Shown: in pieces, positions 7,898 through 17,026 of the stretch
Layout: every line of letters starts with the position of its first letter
Position numbering within the stretch: position 1 is the first letter of the stretch
Assembly (NCBI GenBank): GCA_963677695.2
Contig: CAXXUJ010000001.1
Span: 2,046,001 to 2,110,000 of the forward strand
Direction: 5' to 3'
DNA length: 64,000 nucleotides
Source of the DNA: SABI01 sp963677695
GTDB lineage: Bacteria; Spirochaetota; Spirochaetia; Sphaerochaetales; Sphaerochaetaceae
Translations under genes and position numbers: made by a program
The notes under the pieces: model-generated
The model's input: the letters and a program-made list of their open reading frames with translations, nothing else
Database searches by the model: none
What the model was told of the DNA's origin: nothing

Positions 7898-8505
7898 GTC
7901 GTTTCTCCTCTTTGAAGATAATTCAGCATCTCTTTCAGTGCTGCTGCCGCCTTCCCTCTGTGACTGATCAGGTTCTTCTCAGCATCGCTCAATTCTGCCA
8001 GGTGCACATTGCGTGAAGGAAGGTAGAAGACCGGGTCGTATCCGAAGCCTCCTGTCCCGCATACTTCAGTGGAAATCTGCCCCTCAAGTGATTCCTGGAA
8101 CACATAGATCCTCTCGGGTGAGAGGACGAGGGCGATGGCGCAGATGAAGGAAGCGTCCCTCTGTTCACCTGTGAAGCTTTCCATATTCTTCTGAAGGAGG
8201 GCGTTCCTCTCTTCACTTGAAAGCTGTCTTCCCTTTTCCTCCTCTCCGTACCTGGCAGTCTTCACTCCCGGTTCGCCATTGAGGGCAGGAACGAAGAGTC
8301 CCGTGTCATCCGATACCGAGGGTTTTCCTGTAAGGGAGTAGAGATGAAGGGCCTTGCCGAGAGCGTTATCGATCAGCGTATCTCCGGTCTCTTCAAATTC
8401 ATATTCGATACCCATATCTTCGGGGAGAGTGAGGGTGTGGGGGGAGAGAAGGAGACTGAGCTCTCTCATCTTGTGTCTGTTCTGAGATGCGAATAATAGA
8501 TTCAT
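7894..8505 (-). CDS. rdgB: Non-canonical purine NTP pyrophosphatase (RdgB/HAM1)
   Basis: The product hydrolyses dITP, ITP and XTP to monophosphates, keeping deaminated purines out of DNA and RNA. The N-terminal MNLLFASQNRHKMREL carries the family S/T.N..K signature. SVSDDTGLFVPAL with its conserved acidic pair, GFGYDPVFYLP, and SHRGKAAAAL near the end complete the HAM1 pattern. ATG at 8505 gives 203 residues, normal for the family; a TTG at 8514 is a possible alternative. It overlaps pepF by four bases and follows the unknown gene at 8531. Confidence 0.93.
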   Translation of the reverse strand: MNLLFASQNRHKMRELSLLLSPHTLTLPEDMGIEYEFEETGDTLIDNALGKALHLYSLTGKPSVSDDTGLFVPALNGEPGVKTARYGEEEKGRQLSSEERNALLQKNMESFTGEQRDASFICAIALVLSPERIYVFQESLEGQISTEVCGTGGFGYDPVFYLPSRNVHLAELSDAEKNLISHRGKAAAALKEMLNYLQRGETT

Positions 8506-8530
8506 ACCACTCAATGTACCTGAATTGTTT

Positions 8531-9433
8531 TCACTCGTCCACTCGCTTCTTCAGATAACGGTAGAGAGATTGCAGACCCGAGTCGACCGTTCCCTTCGGT
8601 GTTCCTGTAATTCCCGCTGCGACCGCGTGTGTGATATTCCCCGGTCGTTTCACGACCTTATCCTTCATCACCTTCCAGTACTGCTTCTGAGTCTCAAGTC
8701 TCCTTTCAACATCAGAGACTACCTGCGGATGGGCATCCACATGAGAAAGATACTCATACTCTCTCTCAAGAAACTGCTTTTCACTGAAATGTGTGTCCCG
8801 TATTCTCTTCTTGTCATCGCTTATCTCGATACGTCGGCTGCTTCTCTCCATCGCCTCCTTGATCATCTCAGCGAGAACCAGTTCGTCCATTCCAAGATAA
8901 TCGGCAAGGAAGGCGATACAGGGGGCGCTGAGCAGATCTCCGCAGAGAAGGATGAGGTGGAGAATCCTGTTTCGGAACGGTCCCGGGACTGTGACCTTCT
9001 CCCTGATCTCTTCAGCGATAGGGGAGTGTGGATCCCACTGCAGTTCATCCGTTTCATCTGTGATGCTCGTCTTTCTTACGGCGTAGGCGAGGTATTCGAT
9101 ATCTTCATGGGGGACATAGTCACAGACGAACCGGCGTCTCTCCTTCCTCTTCATTTTCTTGAAGCTCACAGCCTGAAGGTAGCTCACCTTCTTCATGTAG
9201 ATTTCGAACGGGATGCCCTGGTCGGTAAAGGATAAAAGGAGGTTTTCGATTCTCGGATGGACGGAGAGGAGAAGCTCACTCGCTTCCTCTCTGTCGAGCA
9301 GTTTCGTCTGCACGGGGTAGGTGTAGATGATGATTTCACAGAAATGAAGGAGTTTCTGTTTGAGAGTTTTCTGTTCAGGATGGTTCTGAAGGTAGAGGAC
9401 CTTCTCTGTTAACGTAGTTGCCTGAGTGTACAT
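8531..9433 (-). CDS. Conserved-looking protein of unknown function
   Basis: This is a 300-residue soluble protein with an AGGAGG ribosome site. It is rich in charged helices and has no signal peptide. The middle holds a basic KKMKRKERRRFVCDYVP stretch (about 93-109). The C-terminus, GNITHAVAAGITGTPKGTVD then SGLQSLYRYLKKR, has the spacing of a helix-turn-helix, but that is only a suggestion. It sits between nrnA and rdgB in a compact minus-strand housekeeping run, suggesting a stable, vertically inherited gene. I recall similar uncharacterised proteins only from spirochaetes and cannot name a family. Confidence 0.7.
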   Translation of the reverse strand: MYTQATTLTEKVLYLQNHPEQKTLKQKLLHFCEIIIYTYPVQTKLLDREEASELLLSVHPRIENLLLSFTDQGIPFEIYMKKVSYLQAVSFKKMKRKERRRFVCDYVPHEDIEYLAYAVRKTSITDETDELQWDPHSPIAEEIREKVTVPGPFRNRILHLILLCGDLLSAPCIAFLADYLGMDELVLAEMIKEAMERSSRRIEISDDKKRIRDTHFSEKQFLEREYEYLSHVDAHPQVVSDVERRLETQKQYWKVMKDKVVKRPGNITHAVAAGITGTPKGTVDSGLQSLYRYLKKRVDE

Positions 9434-9437
9434 ACGG

Positions 9438-9456
9438 CCTCCTATTGTTCAATAGG
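9438..9456 (-). promoter_or_regulatory. Hairpin overlapping the ribosome site of the unknown gene
   Basis: On the minus strand CCTATTG and CAATAGG (9441-9456) form a 7-bp stem whose 3' arm includes the first AGG of the AGGAGG Shine-Dalgarno (9438-9443), five bases before the start codon. It could mask the ribosome site. No T-run follows, so it is not a terminator. Confidence 0.4.
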
Positions 9457-9532
9457 AAGCCCTTCGGCAGTTACTGTGCCATCAGACAATTGCAGGACAT
9501 GCTAACATCTTGTCATGAATTGAATTGCTGTC

Positions 9533-10516
9533 TCAGCTTGTCTGTTCCTTGAGTTTTGAAAGGATCGTTGCAAGGAGAGGTTTGAAGTCCATGGCGACTG
9601 TGGCTCCCGCCGCCTTGCGGTGGCCTCCGCCTCCGAGTGATCCTGCGATGGTACCGACATTGATCGGTGTGGAGTGGGATGCTCTGAACCCTATCTCCCA
9701 CAGGTCATCTTCTCCCTGCTTGAAATAGAGGACGGCCTCCACTCCTTCAACTGCAAGAAGCTGTGCATAGAGGGTATCGGTAGGTCGATCCTCTTTCTTG
9801 AAGGAACTGAACTCCTCCCTTTCCTCTTTGACAATGAGGACAGTGCCGTCATGGACGAGGTAGGCTGTATCGATCAGTTTCGCAAGATATTTTCTGCTCT
9901 CAAGGGTATGTGTCCCCTCCATCATGTTGCTCACTTCGTTTGGGCTCACACCCGCTTCCACGAGCTCGGCGACAAGCGAGAACGTCTCTCCCCTGTAGGG
10001 ACCGATGAATTTCATATACCCGGTGTCGGTCGCGAAACCGAAGAAGATATGTTCGGCAATCTCATGGGTGAGAGGGACTTCAAGCGCTTTGTAGAGCTGC
10101 ATGATGCACAGTGTGGTGGAAAAGGATTTTGTCACGATATAGGAGGCATGACCGAACGGCTCCCCCGATGCGTGATGGTCGACCACCAGTGTTGTCAGTC
10201 CTTCTATTTCATCCGCTATATGGCCGATACGGTCAACTGTGGAACAGTCGACGATGACAACAAGAGGATTCTTAGCTTTGATTCTGCTGTCTATATGGTC
10301 GGCGAAGAGGGGTTCATACTTCTTGATCTCTTTACGGGAGAAGGGACCGGCATTGACCAGGTGGACATCCACAGACATGGCCGAAAGGAGTTTTCCCATG
10401 GCGATCTGTGAATGGATGCAGTCTCCGTCGGGTGATACATGACCGACTACGACTGCACATGATGCGTTATGAATAAGTTCAAGAACTTCAGGATCTACTT
10501 CAGGATAGGTGAACAT
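9533..10516 (-). CDS. DHH/DHHA1 phosphoesterase, NrnA-type (nanoRNase/pAp phosphatase)
   Basis: This is a 327-residue protein. The manganese-binding DHH domain shows HVSPDGD (His26, Asp30, Asp32), IVDCS (Asp90) and DHH (113-115). The C-terminal DHHA1 domain ends with GGGGHRKAAG near residue 295. NrnA proteins degrade 2-5 nt RNAs and dephosphorylate 3'-phosphoadenosine 5'-phosphate; which activity dominates here is not visible. The preferred ATG at 10516 lies 11 bases after the clpX stop; an ATG at 10540 would overlap clpX by 14 bases. It is probably co-transcribed with clpX. Confidence 0.88.
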   Translation of the reverse strand: MFTYPEVDPEVLELIHNASCAVVVGHVSPDGDCIHSQIAMGKLLSAMSVDVHLVNAGPFSRKEIKKYEPLFADHIDSRIKAKNPLVVIVDCSTVDRIGHIADEIEGLTTLVVDHHASGEPFGHASYIVTKSFSTTLCIMQLYKALEVPLTHEIAEHIFFGFATDTGYMKFIGPYRGETFSLVAELVEAGVSPNEVSNMMEGTHTLESRKYLAKLIDTAYLVHDGTVLIVKEEREEFSSFKKEDRPTDTLYAQLLAVEGVEAVLYFKQGEDDLWEIGFRASHSTPINVGTIAGSLGGGGHRKAAGATVAMDFKPLLATILSKLKEQTS

Positions 10517-10526
10517 CAATACTCTC

Positions 10527-11774
<1,248 letters not shown>

Positions 11775-11776
11775 AA

Positions 11777-12385
11777 TCAGCTCCTTACCATGATACGGTC
11801 GGCAAGACCGTACTCGACCGATTCCGCAGCAGTGAAGAAGTAATCTCTTTCAAGATCCTGCGCAATCGTTTCCTTATCCTTGCCAGTGTGGTGAGCAAAG
11901 TATTCAATGCTGAGCTGCTTGATTCTCAGCAGCTCCTTTGCATGGATTTTGATATCACTTACTCTACCGCCTACACCGCCGAACGGCTGGTGGATCATCA
12001 CTCTCGATGAAGGAAGCACGTAACGCTTCCCGGGAGCGCCGGCTGCAAGGAGGAGTGCTCCCATGCTTGCTGCCTGTCCGAGACAGATGGTCTGTACATC
12101 GCACTTGATATACTGCATCGTGTCGTAGATCGCAAGGCCGGCGGTTACTGAACCGCCGGGAGAGTTGATATAGAGCGAGATATCTTTGGTGGGATCCTCT
12201 GACTCGAGGAAGATCAGCTGTGCAACGACGAGATTGGCCGTCACGTTGTTCACTTCCTCGCCGAGGATGATGATTCTGTCTCTCAGGAGACGTGAATAGA
12301 TATCGAAGGAACGTTCGCCGATACCCGAGTGTTCTATCACCATAGGTACCAGTGACTGAGTTACTGTTTCATGCATATCCTTCAT
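11777..12385 (-). CDS. clpP: ATP-dependent Clp protease proteolytic subunit ClpP
   Basis: This serine peptidase forms the tetradecameric chamber of ClpXP. The catalytic triad is Ser107 (GQAASMGA), His132 (VMIHQP) and Asp181 (LERDYF), numbered from the ATG at 12385, which has AGGAG five bases upstream. An in-frame TTG at 12406 is less likely. The 202 residues are normal for ClpP. It lies between tig and clpX, the order common in many bacteria. Confidence 0.97.
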   Translation of the reverse strand: MKDMHETVTQSLVPMVIEHSGIGERSFDIYSRLLRDRIIILGEEVNNVTANLVVAQLIFLESEDPTKDISLYINSPGGSVTAGLAIYDTMQYIKCDVQTICLGQAASMGALLLAAGAPGKRYVLPSSRVMIHQPFGGVGGRVSDIKIHAKELLRIKQLSIEYFAHHTGKDKETIAQDLERDYFFTAAESVEYGLADRIMVRS

Positions 12386-12420
12386 ACGGTCTCCTGTATT
12401 TCTCAATTATTCTTTTTCAA

Positions 12421-13764
12421 TCAGTGCTGGTGGCCGCTCATGAAATCTTCGAAGCTTACTTCTTCGGTTTCATTGAACGTGTTCTTCTCAAGAAGGAAAT
12501 CACTTGCCATGCGTGTCTTCAGGTCATCCTGAATCATTTCGGTATAGTACTTCTTTGTGTTCTCGTCAGTGATGTCCTTGAGCTGTACATCAACTTCCTT
12601 CTGAAGTTCTTCCTCAGTCACCTCGAAATTCTCCTTCTCCTTGATCTTCTCGATGAGGAGCTGGACTCTGAGGTTCTTCTCTGCTGAGGGTACCCAGGCT
12701 GCGGTGAAAGCTGTCTTGTCCTGACCGCTCATGGAAAGGTACTGCATCAGCTGCTCTTCAGGCATGCCTGACTGGCTGACGAATCTTCTCCAGGAGTTCT
12801 CCACTTCAGCGTCGATCATCGACCGGGGAACACTGAAATCAGTCTTCTCAAGGAGAGCGTCGATCAGGTTTCCAAGCTTCTCTTCCTTGATGTGGGCTTC
12901 AGCTGACTCTTCGAGCTTTTCCTTGGTTCCCTTCTTCAGGTCAGCGACACTCTTGTAGTTCTCTGAAACGTCCTGAGCGAACTCATCATCGAGTGCAGGT
13001 ACGTCTCTCACCTTGATAACCTTGACGGTCACCTTGAGGGAAACGGTCTTACCGACATATTCTGCGGCATCGTGATCTTCACCGTAGGTCTTTGAGATCG
13101 TCTTCTCTTCACCCTTGGCCATGCCGATGACATCTTCGTCGATCTTGTAGAAGTTCGCACCGGTGCCGACTGTAAAGATGAAGTCCTTGCGGCTTGTTCC
13201 TGCAACTTCTTCACCAGCTTCATCGAGCTCGACATAATCGACAGTGATGATATCACCATCTTCGATCTTCTTGTCCTTCTCGATCACCATGGCATTCTGG
13301 TCACGGATCTTCTCGATTTCATTATCGACAGTTTCGTCGGAGATGACGATCTTCTTTACATCAACTGTCTGATCAGTGTAGGCGGGGAGTTCGATGGTGG
13401 GGAATACATCATAGATAACTGAGAAAGTGAGATCAGCGTCGATACCCTTCGCAATGTTCTCCTCATCCTTGAGAGAGGGAGTTGAGTAGGCGATAGGTTT
13501 CTTTGCATCTTCGACAGCTTCGATTGCTTTCTGGACAGCTTCGTCGATGACAGTGTAGACACTTTCTTCCTGCATACCTTCACCGATCTTGTTCTCAAGC
13601 ACGTTTCTGGGGACTTTACCCTTTCTGAAGCCGGGGAGCTGTACTGTCTTCAGGTACTTCGCTACTACCTTATCATAGGCATCTTTCAGAGCCTTCTGTT
13701 CAACTGTGATAGATAATTCTACCTGGGACTTCTCGAGGTCCTTTACTTCCTGTTTCACAATCAT
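12421..13764 (-). CDS. tig: Trigger factor, ribosome-associated chaperone and prolyl isomerase
   Basis: At 447 residues this is full length. The N-terminal ribosome-binding domain contains the signature GFRKGKVPRNVLE (about 45-57). An FKBP-like peptidyl-prolyl isomerase domain (about 160-250, GDIITVDYVELDEAGEE) and the long helical chaperone domain follow. It binds ribosomal protein L23 and shields nascent chains. It leads the tig-clpP-clpX run and has its own promoter at 13799-13827. The C-terminus ends in SGHQH. Confidence 0.96.
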   Translation of the reverse strand: MIVKQEVKDLEKSQVELSITVEQKALKDAYDKVVAKYLKTVQLPGFRKGKVPRNVLENKIGEGMQEESVYTVIDEAVQKAIEAVEDAKKPIAYSTPSLKDEENIAKGIDADLTFSVIYDVFPTIELPAYTDQTVDVKKIVISDETVDNEIEKIRDQNAMVIEKDKKIEDGDIITVDYVELDEAGEEVAGTSRKDFIFTVGTGANFYKIDEDVIGMAKGEEKTISKTYGEDHDAAEYVGKTVSLKVTVKVIKVRDVPALDDEFAQDVSENYKSVADLKKGTKEKLEESAEAHIKEEKLGNLIDALLEKTDFSVPRSMIDAEVENSWRRFVSQSGMPEEQLMQYLSMSGQDKTAFTAAWVPSAEKNLRVQLLIEKIKEKENFEVTEEELQKEVDVQLKDITDENTKKYYTEMIQDDLKTRMASDFLLEKNTFNETEEVSFEDFMSGHQH

Positions 13765-13798
13765 CTTAATATAATCCTTCTCTTAATCAGATTTATCT

Positions 13799-13827
13799 AT
13801 AGTAAACATGCCGCTAGAAAAGGGCAA
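13799..13827 (-). promoter_or_regulatory. Promoter of tig
   Basis: On the minus strand TTGCCC (13827-13822), a 17-base spacer and TACTAT (13804-13799) form a sigma70-type promoter about 35 bases before the tig start codon. It also lies beyond the tRNA-Gly terminator, so tig is transcribed independently of the tRNA. Confidence 0.55.
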
Positions 13828-13857
13828 GTGTTCTGTATCAGGGTGTTCATGAAAAAA

Positions 13858-13881
13858 AGCGACCCGGGTACTCGGGTCGCT
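13858..13881 (-). terminator. Terminator of tRNA-Gly
   Basis: On the minus strand AGCGACCCG (13881-13873) pairs with CGGGTCGCT (13866-13858) and is followed by TTTTTTTC. It begins six bases after the tRNA 3' end. Confidence 0.85.
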
Positions 13882-13886
13882 GAGCA

Positions 13887-13958
13887 AGCGAGAGACGGGA
13901 TTTGAACCCGCGACATCCACCTTGGCAAGGTGGAGCTCTACCACTGAGCTACTCTCGC
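13887..13958 (-). tRNA. tRNA-Gly (GCC)
   Basis: The 72-base cloverleaf has acceptor GCGAGAG/CTCTCGC, D-arm GCTC...GAGC, anticodon stem CCACC/GGTGG with loop TTGCCAA (anticodon GCC) and T arm GCGGG-TTCAAAT-CCCGT. The discriminator is T (U) and CCA is not encoded. It is flanked by its own promoter and terminator. Confidence 0.96.
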
Positions 13959-13971
13959 GAACACCGAATGA

Positions 13972-14000
13972 ATACTATCGGGAAATCATACGATGGTCAA
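13972..14000 (-). promoter_or_regulatory. Promoter of tRNA-Gly
   Basis: On the minus strand TTGACC (14000-13995), 17 bases and TAGTAT (13977-13972) end 13 bases before the tRNA 5' end. The rest of the ~300-base gap to 14255 holds no gene that I can support. Confidence 0.65.
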
Positions 14001-14255
14001 GTATATCACAGGTCAGGAATTCATAAGGTTTTCACCATCCCGTTTCAAGGAGGGGCACAGTATCCCAGCGGAGAAAAATGGATGGTAAAGGAGGAAACTC
14101 TTTTCATGATTTTCTTCAAGAATCTGATTGAATAGTGCTAAGGAACACCAGAGTGAGATGAAGTGTAAGAAAAGAACTATTATTTATGGTACCAATAGTA
14201 CTTAGACTGTTCTACACTGAAGAATAACCACCATACAGACAAGGGAGTTCTTACC

Positions 14256-15386
14256 ATGAAGAAACTGGGATTCGGGTGCATGCGCCTTCCACTTCTAGAC
14301 AAGGAGGATCAGACCTCCATCGATTATGAGCAGTTCTCCGCTATGATCGATTCCTTTTTGGAGCAGGGATTCACCTATTTCGATACCGCCTATATGTACC
14401 ACGGACACCAGAGCGAGATCGCTGTCAGGGAGTGCCTGGTGAAACGGCATCCCCGGGATTCCTTTTTTGTGGCATCAAAGCTTCCCACTATGGTTTTAAA
14501 GGAAAAGGGAGACCAGGAAAGGATTTTTGACGAACAGCTTGAAAAGTCGGGAGTCGACTACTTTGATTACTACCTGCTCCATAACCTCTCCATAGATCAT
14601 TACGCTGCCGTACAGAAGTTTGACAGCTTCTCCTTTTTGAAACAGAAACAGAAGGAGGGGAAGATAAGGAGGCTCGGTTTCTCCTTTCATGACAATGCAG
14701 AGCTCCTTGATAACATTCTCACCGCCCATCCCGAAGTGGAGTTCGTTCAGCTGCAGATCAATTATCTTGACTGGGATAACGCAGGAATCCAGTCGGGAGC
14801 CTGCTACGAAGTAGCGAGAAAGCACAACCTCCCCATTATCGTCATGGAACCGGTGAAGGGGGGTATGCTCGCCGATGTACCTCCTCAGGTCTCTGATATG
14901 TTTACCACTCATGCTCCCGGTGCCTCATCAGCATCCTGGGCTGTCAGATATGCTGCAGGTCTGGAAGGGGTGTTTATGGTGCTCAGCGGGATGTCCGACC
15001 TCGCACAGCTGAAAGACAATACCGGGTATATGAACGATTTTCTCCCCCTCGATGAAAAGGAACAGGAGATCATAGGGAAGGCTGTATCGGTAATGAAGGA
15101 GAATATCGAAGTGGCCTGTACCGCCTGCCGCTACTGCGTGGACGGTTGTCCTGAGCATATCGCGATTCCCGAGTATTTCGGTCTTCTCAATGCACAGAAG
15201 CTTTCAAAGGGAACGGGCTTCACCCTCCAGAACATCTACTACAACAACCTGATCTCCTCTGGAAGAGGAAAGGCCTCGGCCTGCATCGAGTGTGCAGCCT
15301 GCGAGACTAGCTGTCCCCAGCACCTACCGATTATCTCTCACCTCAAGGATGTGGTCACGGTACTGGAACTGCCTCAGCGGGGGTAA
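14256..15386 (+). CDS. Aldo/keto reductase with C-terminal 4Fe-4S ferredoxin domain
   Basis: This 376-residue protein has an N-terminal AKR TIM barrel. It shows the start MKKLGFGCMRLP, the catalytic Asp and Tyr in FDTAYMYHG (about 43-51), and GFSFHD. It is followed by a ferredoxin-like tail with two cysteine clusters, CTACRYCVDGCP (about 288) and CIECAACETSCP (about 340). This fused AKR/ferredoxin type is common in anaerobes; its electron donor and substrate are not known. It converges on the carbonic anhydrase gene, and its last 20 codons are duplicated downstream at 16878-16937. Confidence 0.92.
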   Translation: MKKLGFGCMRLPLLDKEDQTSIDYEQFSAMIDSFLEQGFTYFDTAYMYHGHQSEIAVRECLVKRHPRDSFFVASKLPTMVLKEKGDQERIFDEQLEKSGVDYFDYYLLHNLSIDHYAAVQKFDSFSFLKQKQKEGKIRRLGFSFHDNAELLDNILTAHPEVEFVQLQINYLDWDNAGIQSGACYEVARKHNLPIIVMEPVKGGMLADVPPQVSDMFTTHAPGASSASWAVRYAAGLEGVFMVLSGMSDLAQLKDNTGYMNDFLPLDEKEQEIIGKAVSVMKENIEVACTACRYCVDGCPEHIAIPEYFGLLNAQKLSKGTGFTLQNIYYNNLISSGRGKASACIECAACETSCPQHLPIISHLKDVVTVLELPQRG

Positions 15387-15475
15387 GGATCAGATGAGGC
15401 AGAAGCAGTGCTTCTCCTCATCGAAATCTGCCACCTCTGTGGCGCCGATTATTACCAACCAACTCAGAATATTCA
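15327..15475. repeat. Left copy of a 149-bp imperfect direct repeat flanking the ATPase gene
   Basis: This segment aligns without gaps to 16878-17026 (constant offset 1551). It spans the final codons of the aldo/keto reductase and the final codons of a carbonic anhydrase in antisense, including both stop codons. The stretch 15381-15418 is nearly identical between copies, while the flanks differ mostly by substitutions that leave both reading frames open. Confidence 0.85.
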
Positions 15476-15476
15476 T
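15390..15476 (-). pseudogene. C-terminal fragment of a second beta-carbonic anhydrase
   Basis: Read on the minus strand this encodes NILSWLVIIGATEVADFDEE and then KHCFCLI followed by TGA. The intact neighbour ends NILGWYYMIGTGEVFNYDEQ then KHCFYLI. There are many substitutions but no indels or internal stops, and a stop lies just upstream, so only about 28 codons remain. It is the tail of a diverged homologue rather than a fresh copy of the adjacent gene. Confidence 0.75.
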
Positions 15477-15542
15477 ATCTCACCTTTTAGGGGAAACGTG
15501 AGCGTCCAATGCTTCTTTGAAAGAATTGTGTTGTGAATTTTT

Positions 15543-15600
15543 AAGTTATACCTGAAATATCTCATAAAATTACAAAGTTTTTCAGGTATACTCGAAAAAT
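15543..15600. promoter_or_regulatory. Two GTATAC-centred sites upstream of the ATPase gene
   Basis: TTATACCTGAAAT (15546-15558) and TTTTTCAGGTATACTCGAAA (15578-15597) repeat the same motif in opposite orientation. The second is a near-palindrome around GTATAC. A further AGGTATAATTT (from 15624) may be the promoter -10. The same motif occurs twice upstream of the carbonic anhydrase gene (17641-17704). Confidence 0.5.
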
Positions 15601-15649
15601 TATTTGAAAACGGAAGGAATGTAAGGTATAATTTGGTCAGGGAGAAGCT

Positions 15650-16867
15650 ATGAAGAAACGGGAGCTCTATCTATCGCAGCTGATGATGTTCCGGGACAAA
15701 CCTCTGATCAAAGTGATCACCGGGGTGCGTCGGTGCGGGAAATCCTCTCTTATGTCGCTATTCAGCAGGGAGCTGCTTGATAGCGGGGTGACTGAAGAAC
15801 AGATCATACAGATCAACTTTGAATCATATGAGTATCTGAACGTAACAGATTTCAGAGTGCTTCATACGCTCATTAAAGAGAGAAGAGAAAAGTCAGACCT
15901 GAAACACTATATCCTTCTAGATGAGATCCAGCAGGTGGAATCCTGGGAAAAAGAGGTCAATTCCCTTTTCCTTGACCCGTTAGTCGATATATATATCACC
16001 GGATCAAATGCCTATCTCCTTTCGGCGGAATTGTCGACACTGCTTTCCGGAAGATATGTGGAGATTGAGATGCAGCCGCTCTCATTTAAGGAATACCTCG
16101 ATTTTGTGCAGGATGATACATCACGATCAATTGATGAAAAATTCTCAAGATATCTGGAATACGGCTCTTTTCCTACCATAACCGATCTTCTTGATACCCC
16201 TGAAACCATTCCGCCCTTTCTCGACGGGGTTTATAACACTGTTATTGTGAAAGATGTGATGAGAAGACATAAAGTAAGGGATACAGTCCTTCTTGAAAGC
16301 CTTCTGAGATACATCGCAGCACACATCGGATGCACGGTCTCTACGAAGAAAATCTGTGATTATCTGACAAGCACCGGCAGGAAAACCTCACACGAAACAA
16401 TCGACAATTACCTTGCAATGCTGGAACAGGCCTTCATTATATACAAGGCGAAAAGATATGATATGAAGGGAAAGATGTTCCTCAAGACGTACGAGAAATA
16501 TTATATGGTGGATATCGGTCTGAGAAACAGATTGACCGGGCTTGGAAATACCGATTACGGTCATATCCTTGAGAATATAGTATTTCTTGAGCTTCTTCGA
16601 AGAGGCTACGAAGTCTCCATCGGGAAGCTCAACAACCTCGAAGTGGATTTCATTGCTGAAAAAACGGATGAGCGGATATATTATCAGGTAAGCGCGACTA
16701 TCATGGATGAAGTTACGCGCTCCAGAGAACTGCGTTCGCTGGCGGCCATTGATGATAATTACCCCAAAGTTGTTCTCACGATGGATAGAATGGTCTTCAA
16801 CGATTTTTCAGGCATAAGGGTGATGAACATTATTGATTTTCTTCTTGAATACTCTGTAAGAGGTTAA
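15650..16867 (+). CDS. AAA-type ATPase with DUF4143 domain
   Basis: The 405-residue protein starts MKKRELYLSQLMMFRDKPLI. Walker A is GVRRCGKSS (about 26-34), Walker B-like YILLDEIQQV about residue 87, and ITGSNAYLLS a sensor segment. The C-terminal half (about 210-380) carries the DUF4143 region with LENIVFLELLRRGYEV and the short nuclease-like VDFIAEK. Members are common, often multicopy and poorly understood; some have been proposed as toxin or defence related. GGGAG precedes the ATG. The gene is bracketed by a 149-bp imperfect repeat and ends 11 bases before the right copy, so it looks inserted between the reductase and carbonic anhydrase genes. Confidence 0.85.
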   Translation: MKKRELYLSQLMMFRDKPLIKVITGVRRCGKSSLMSLFSRELLDSGVTEEQIIQINFESYEYLNVTDFRVLHTLIKERREKSDLKHYILLDEIQQVESWEKEVNSLFLDPLVDIYITGSNAYLLSAELSTLLSGRYVEIEMQPLSFKEYLDFVQDDTSRSIDEKFSRYLEYGSFPTITDLLDTPETIPPFLDGVYNTVIVKDVMRRHKVRDTVLLESLLRYIAAHIGCTVSTKKICDYLTSTGRKTSHETIDNYLAMLEQAFIIYKAKRYDMKGKMFLKTYEKYYMVDIGLRNRLTGLGNTDYGHILENIVFLELLRRGYEVSIGKLNNLEVDFIAEKTDERIYYQVSATIMDEVTRSRELRSLAAIDDNYPKVVLTMDRMVFNDFSGIRVMNIIDFLLEYSVRG

Positions 16868-16877
16868 CCGTCACAAG

Positions 16878-16937
16878 CTGATTGACCCTCACTTCAAGGA
16901 TGTGGTTACGCGCCAGGAACTTCCTCAGCGGGGGTAA
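16878..16937 (+). pseudogene. C-terminal fragment of an aldo/keto reductase
   Basis: The 20 codons LIDPHFKDVVTRQELPQRG plus TAA correspond to PIISHLKDVVTVLELPQRG plus TAA at the end of the intact reductase. It has no start, and diverges by substitutions only. Confidence 0.75.
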
Positions 16938-17026
16938 GGATCAGATGAGGTAGAAGCAGTGCTTCTGTTCATCGTAATTGAACACCTCTCCGGTCCCGAT
17001 CATATAGTACCACCCCAGAATATTCA
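16878..17026. repeat. Right copy of the 149-bp imperfect direct repeat
   Basis: Gap-free counterpart of 15327-15475. It includes the true 3' end of the intact carbonic anhydrase gene and a detached copy of the reductase 3' end (16878-16937). Confidence 0.85.

Noticed and set aside
9674..10411. Long plus-strand frame opposite the NrnA-type gene
   Set aside because: It is a mirror of a gene with full DHH motifs and shows no recognisable protein pattern.
13902..14135. Possible small gene overlapping tRNA-Gly
   Set aside because: It begins inside the tRNA gene on the opposite strand and has no ribosome site.
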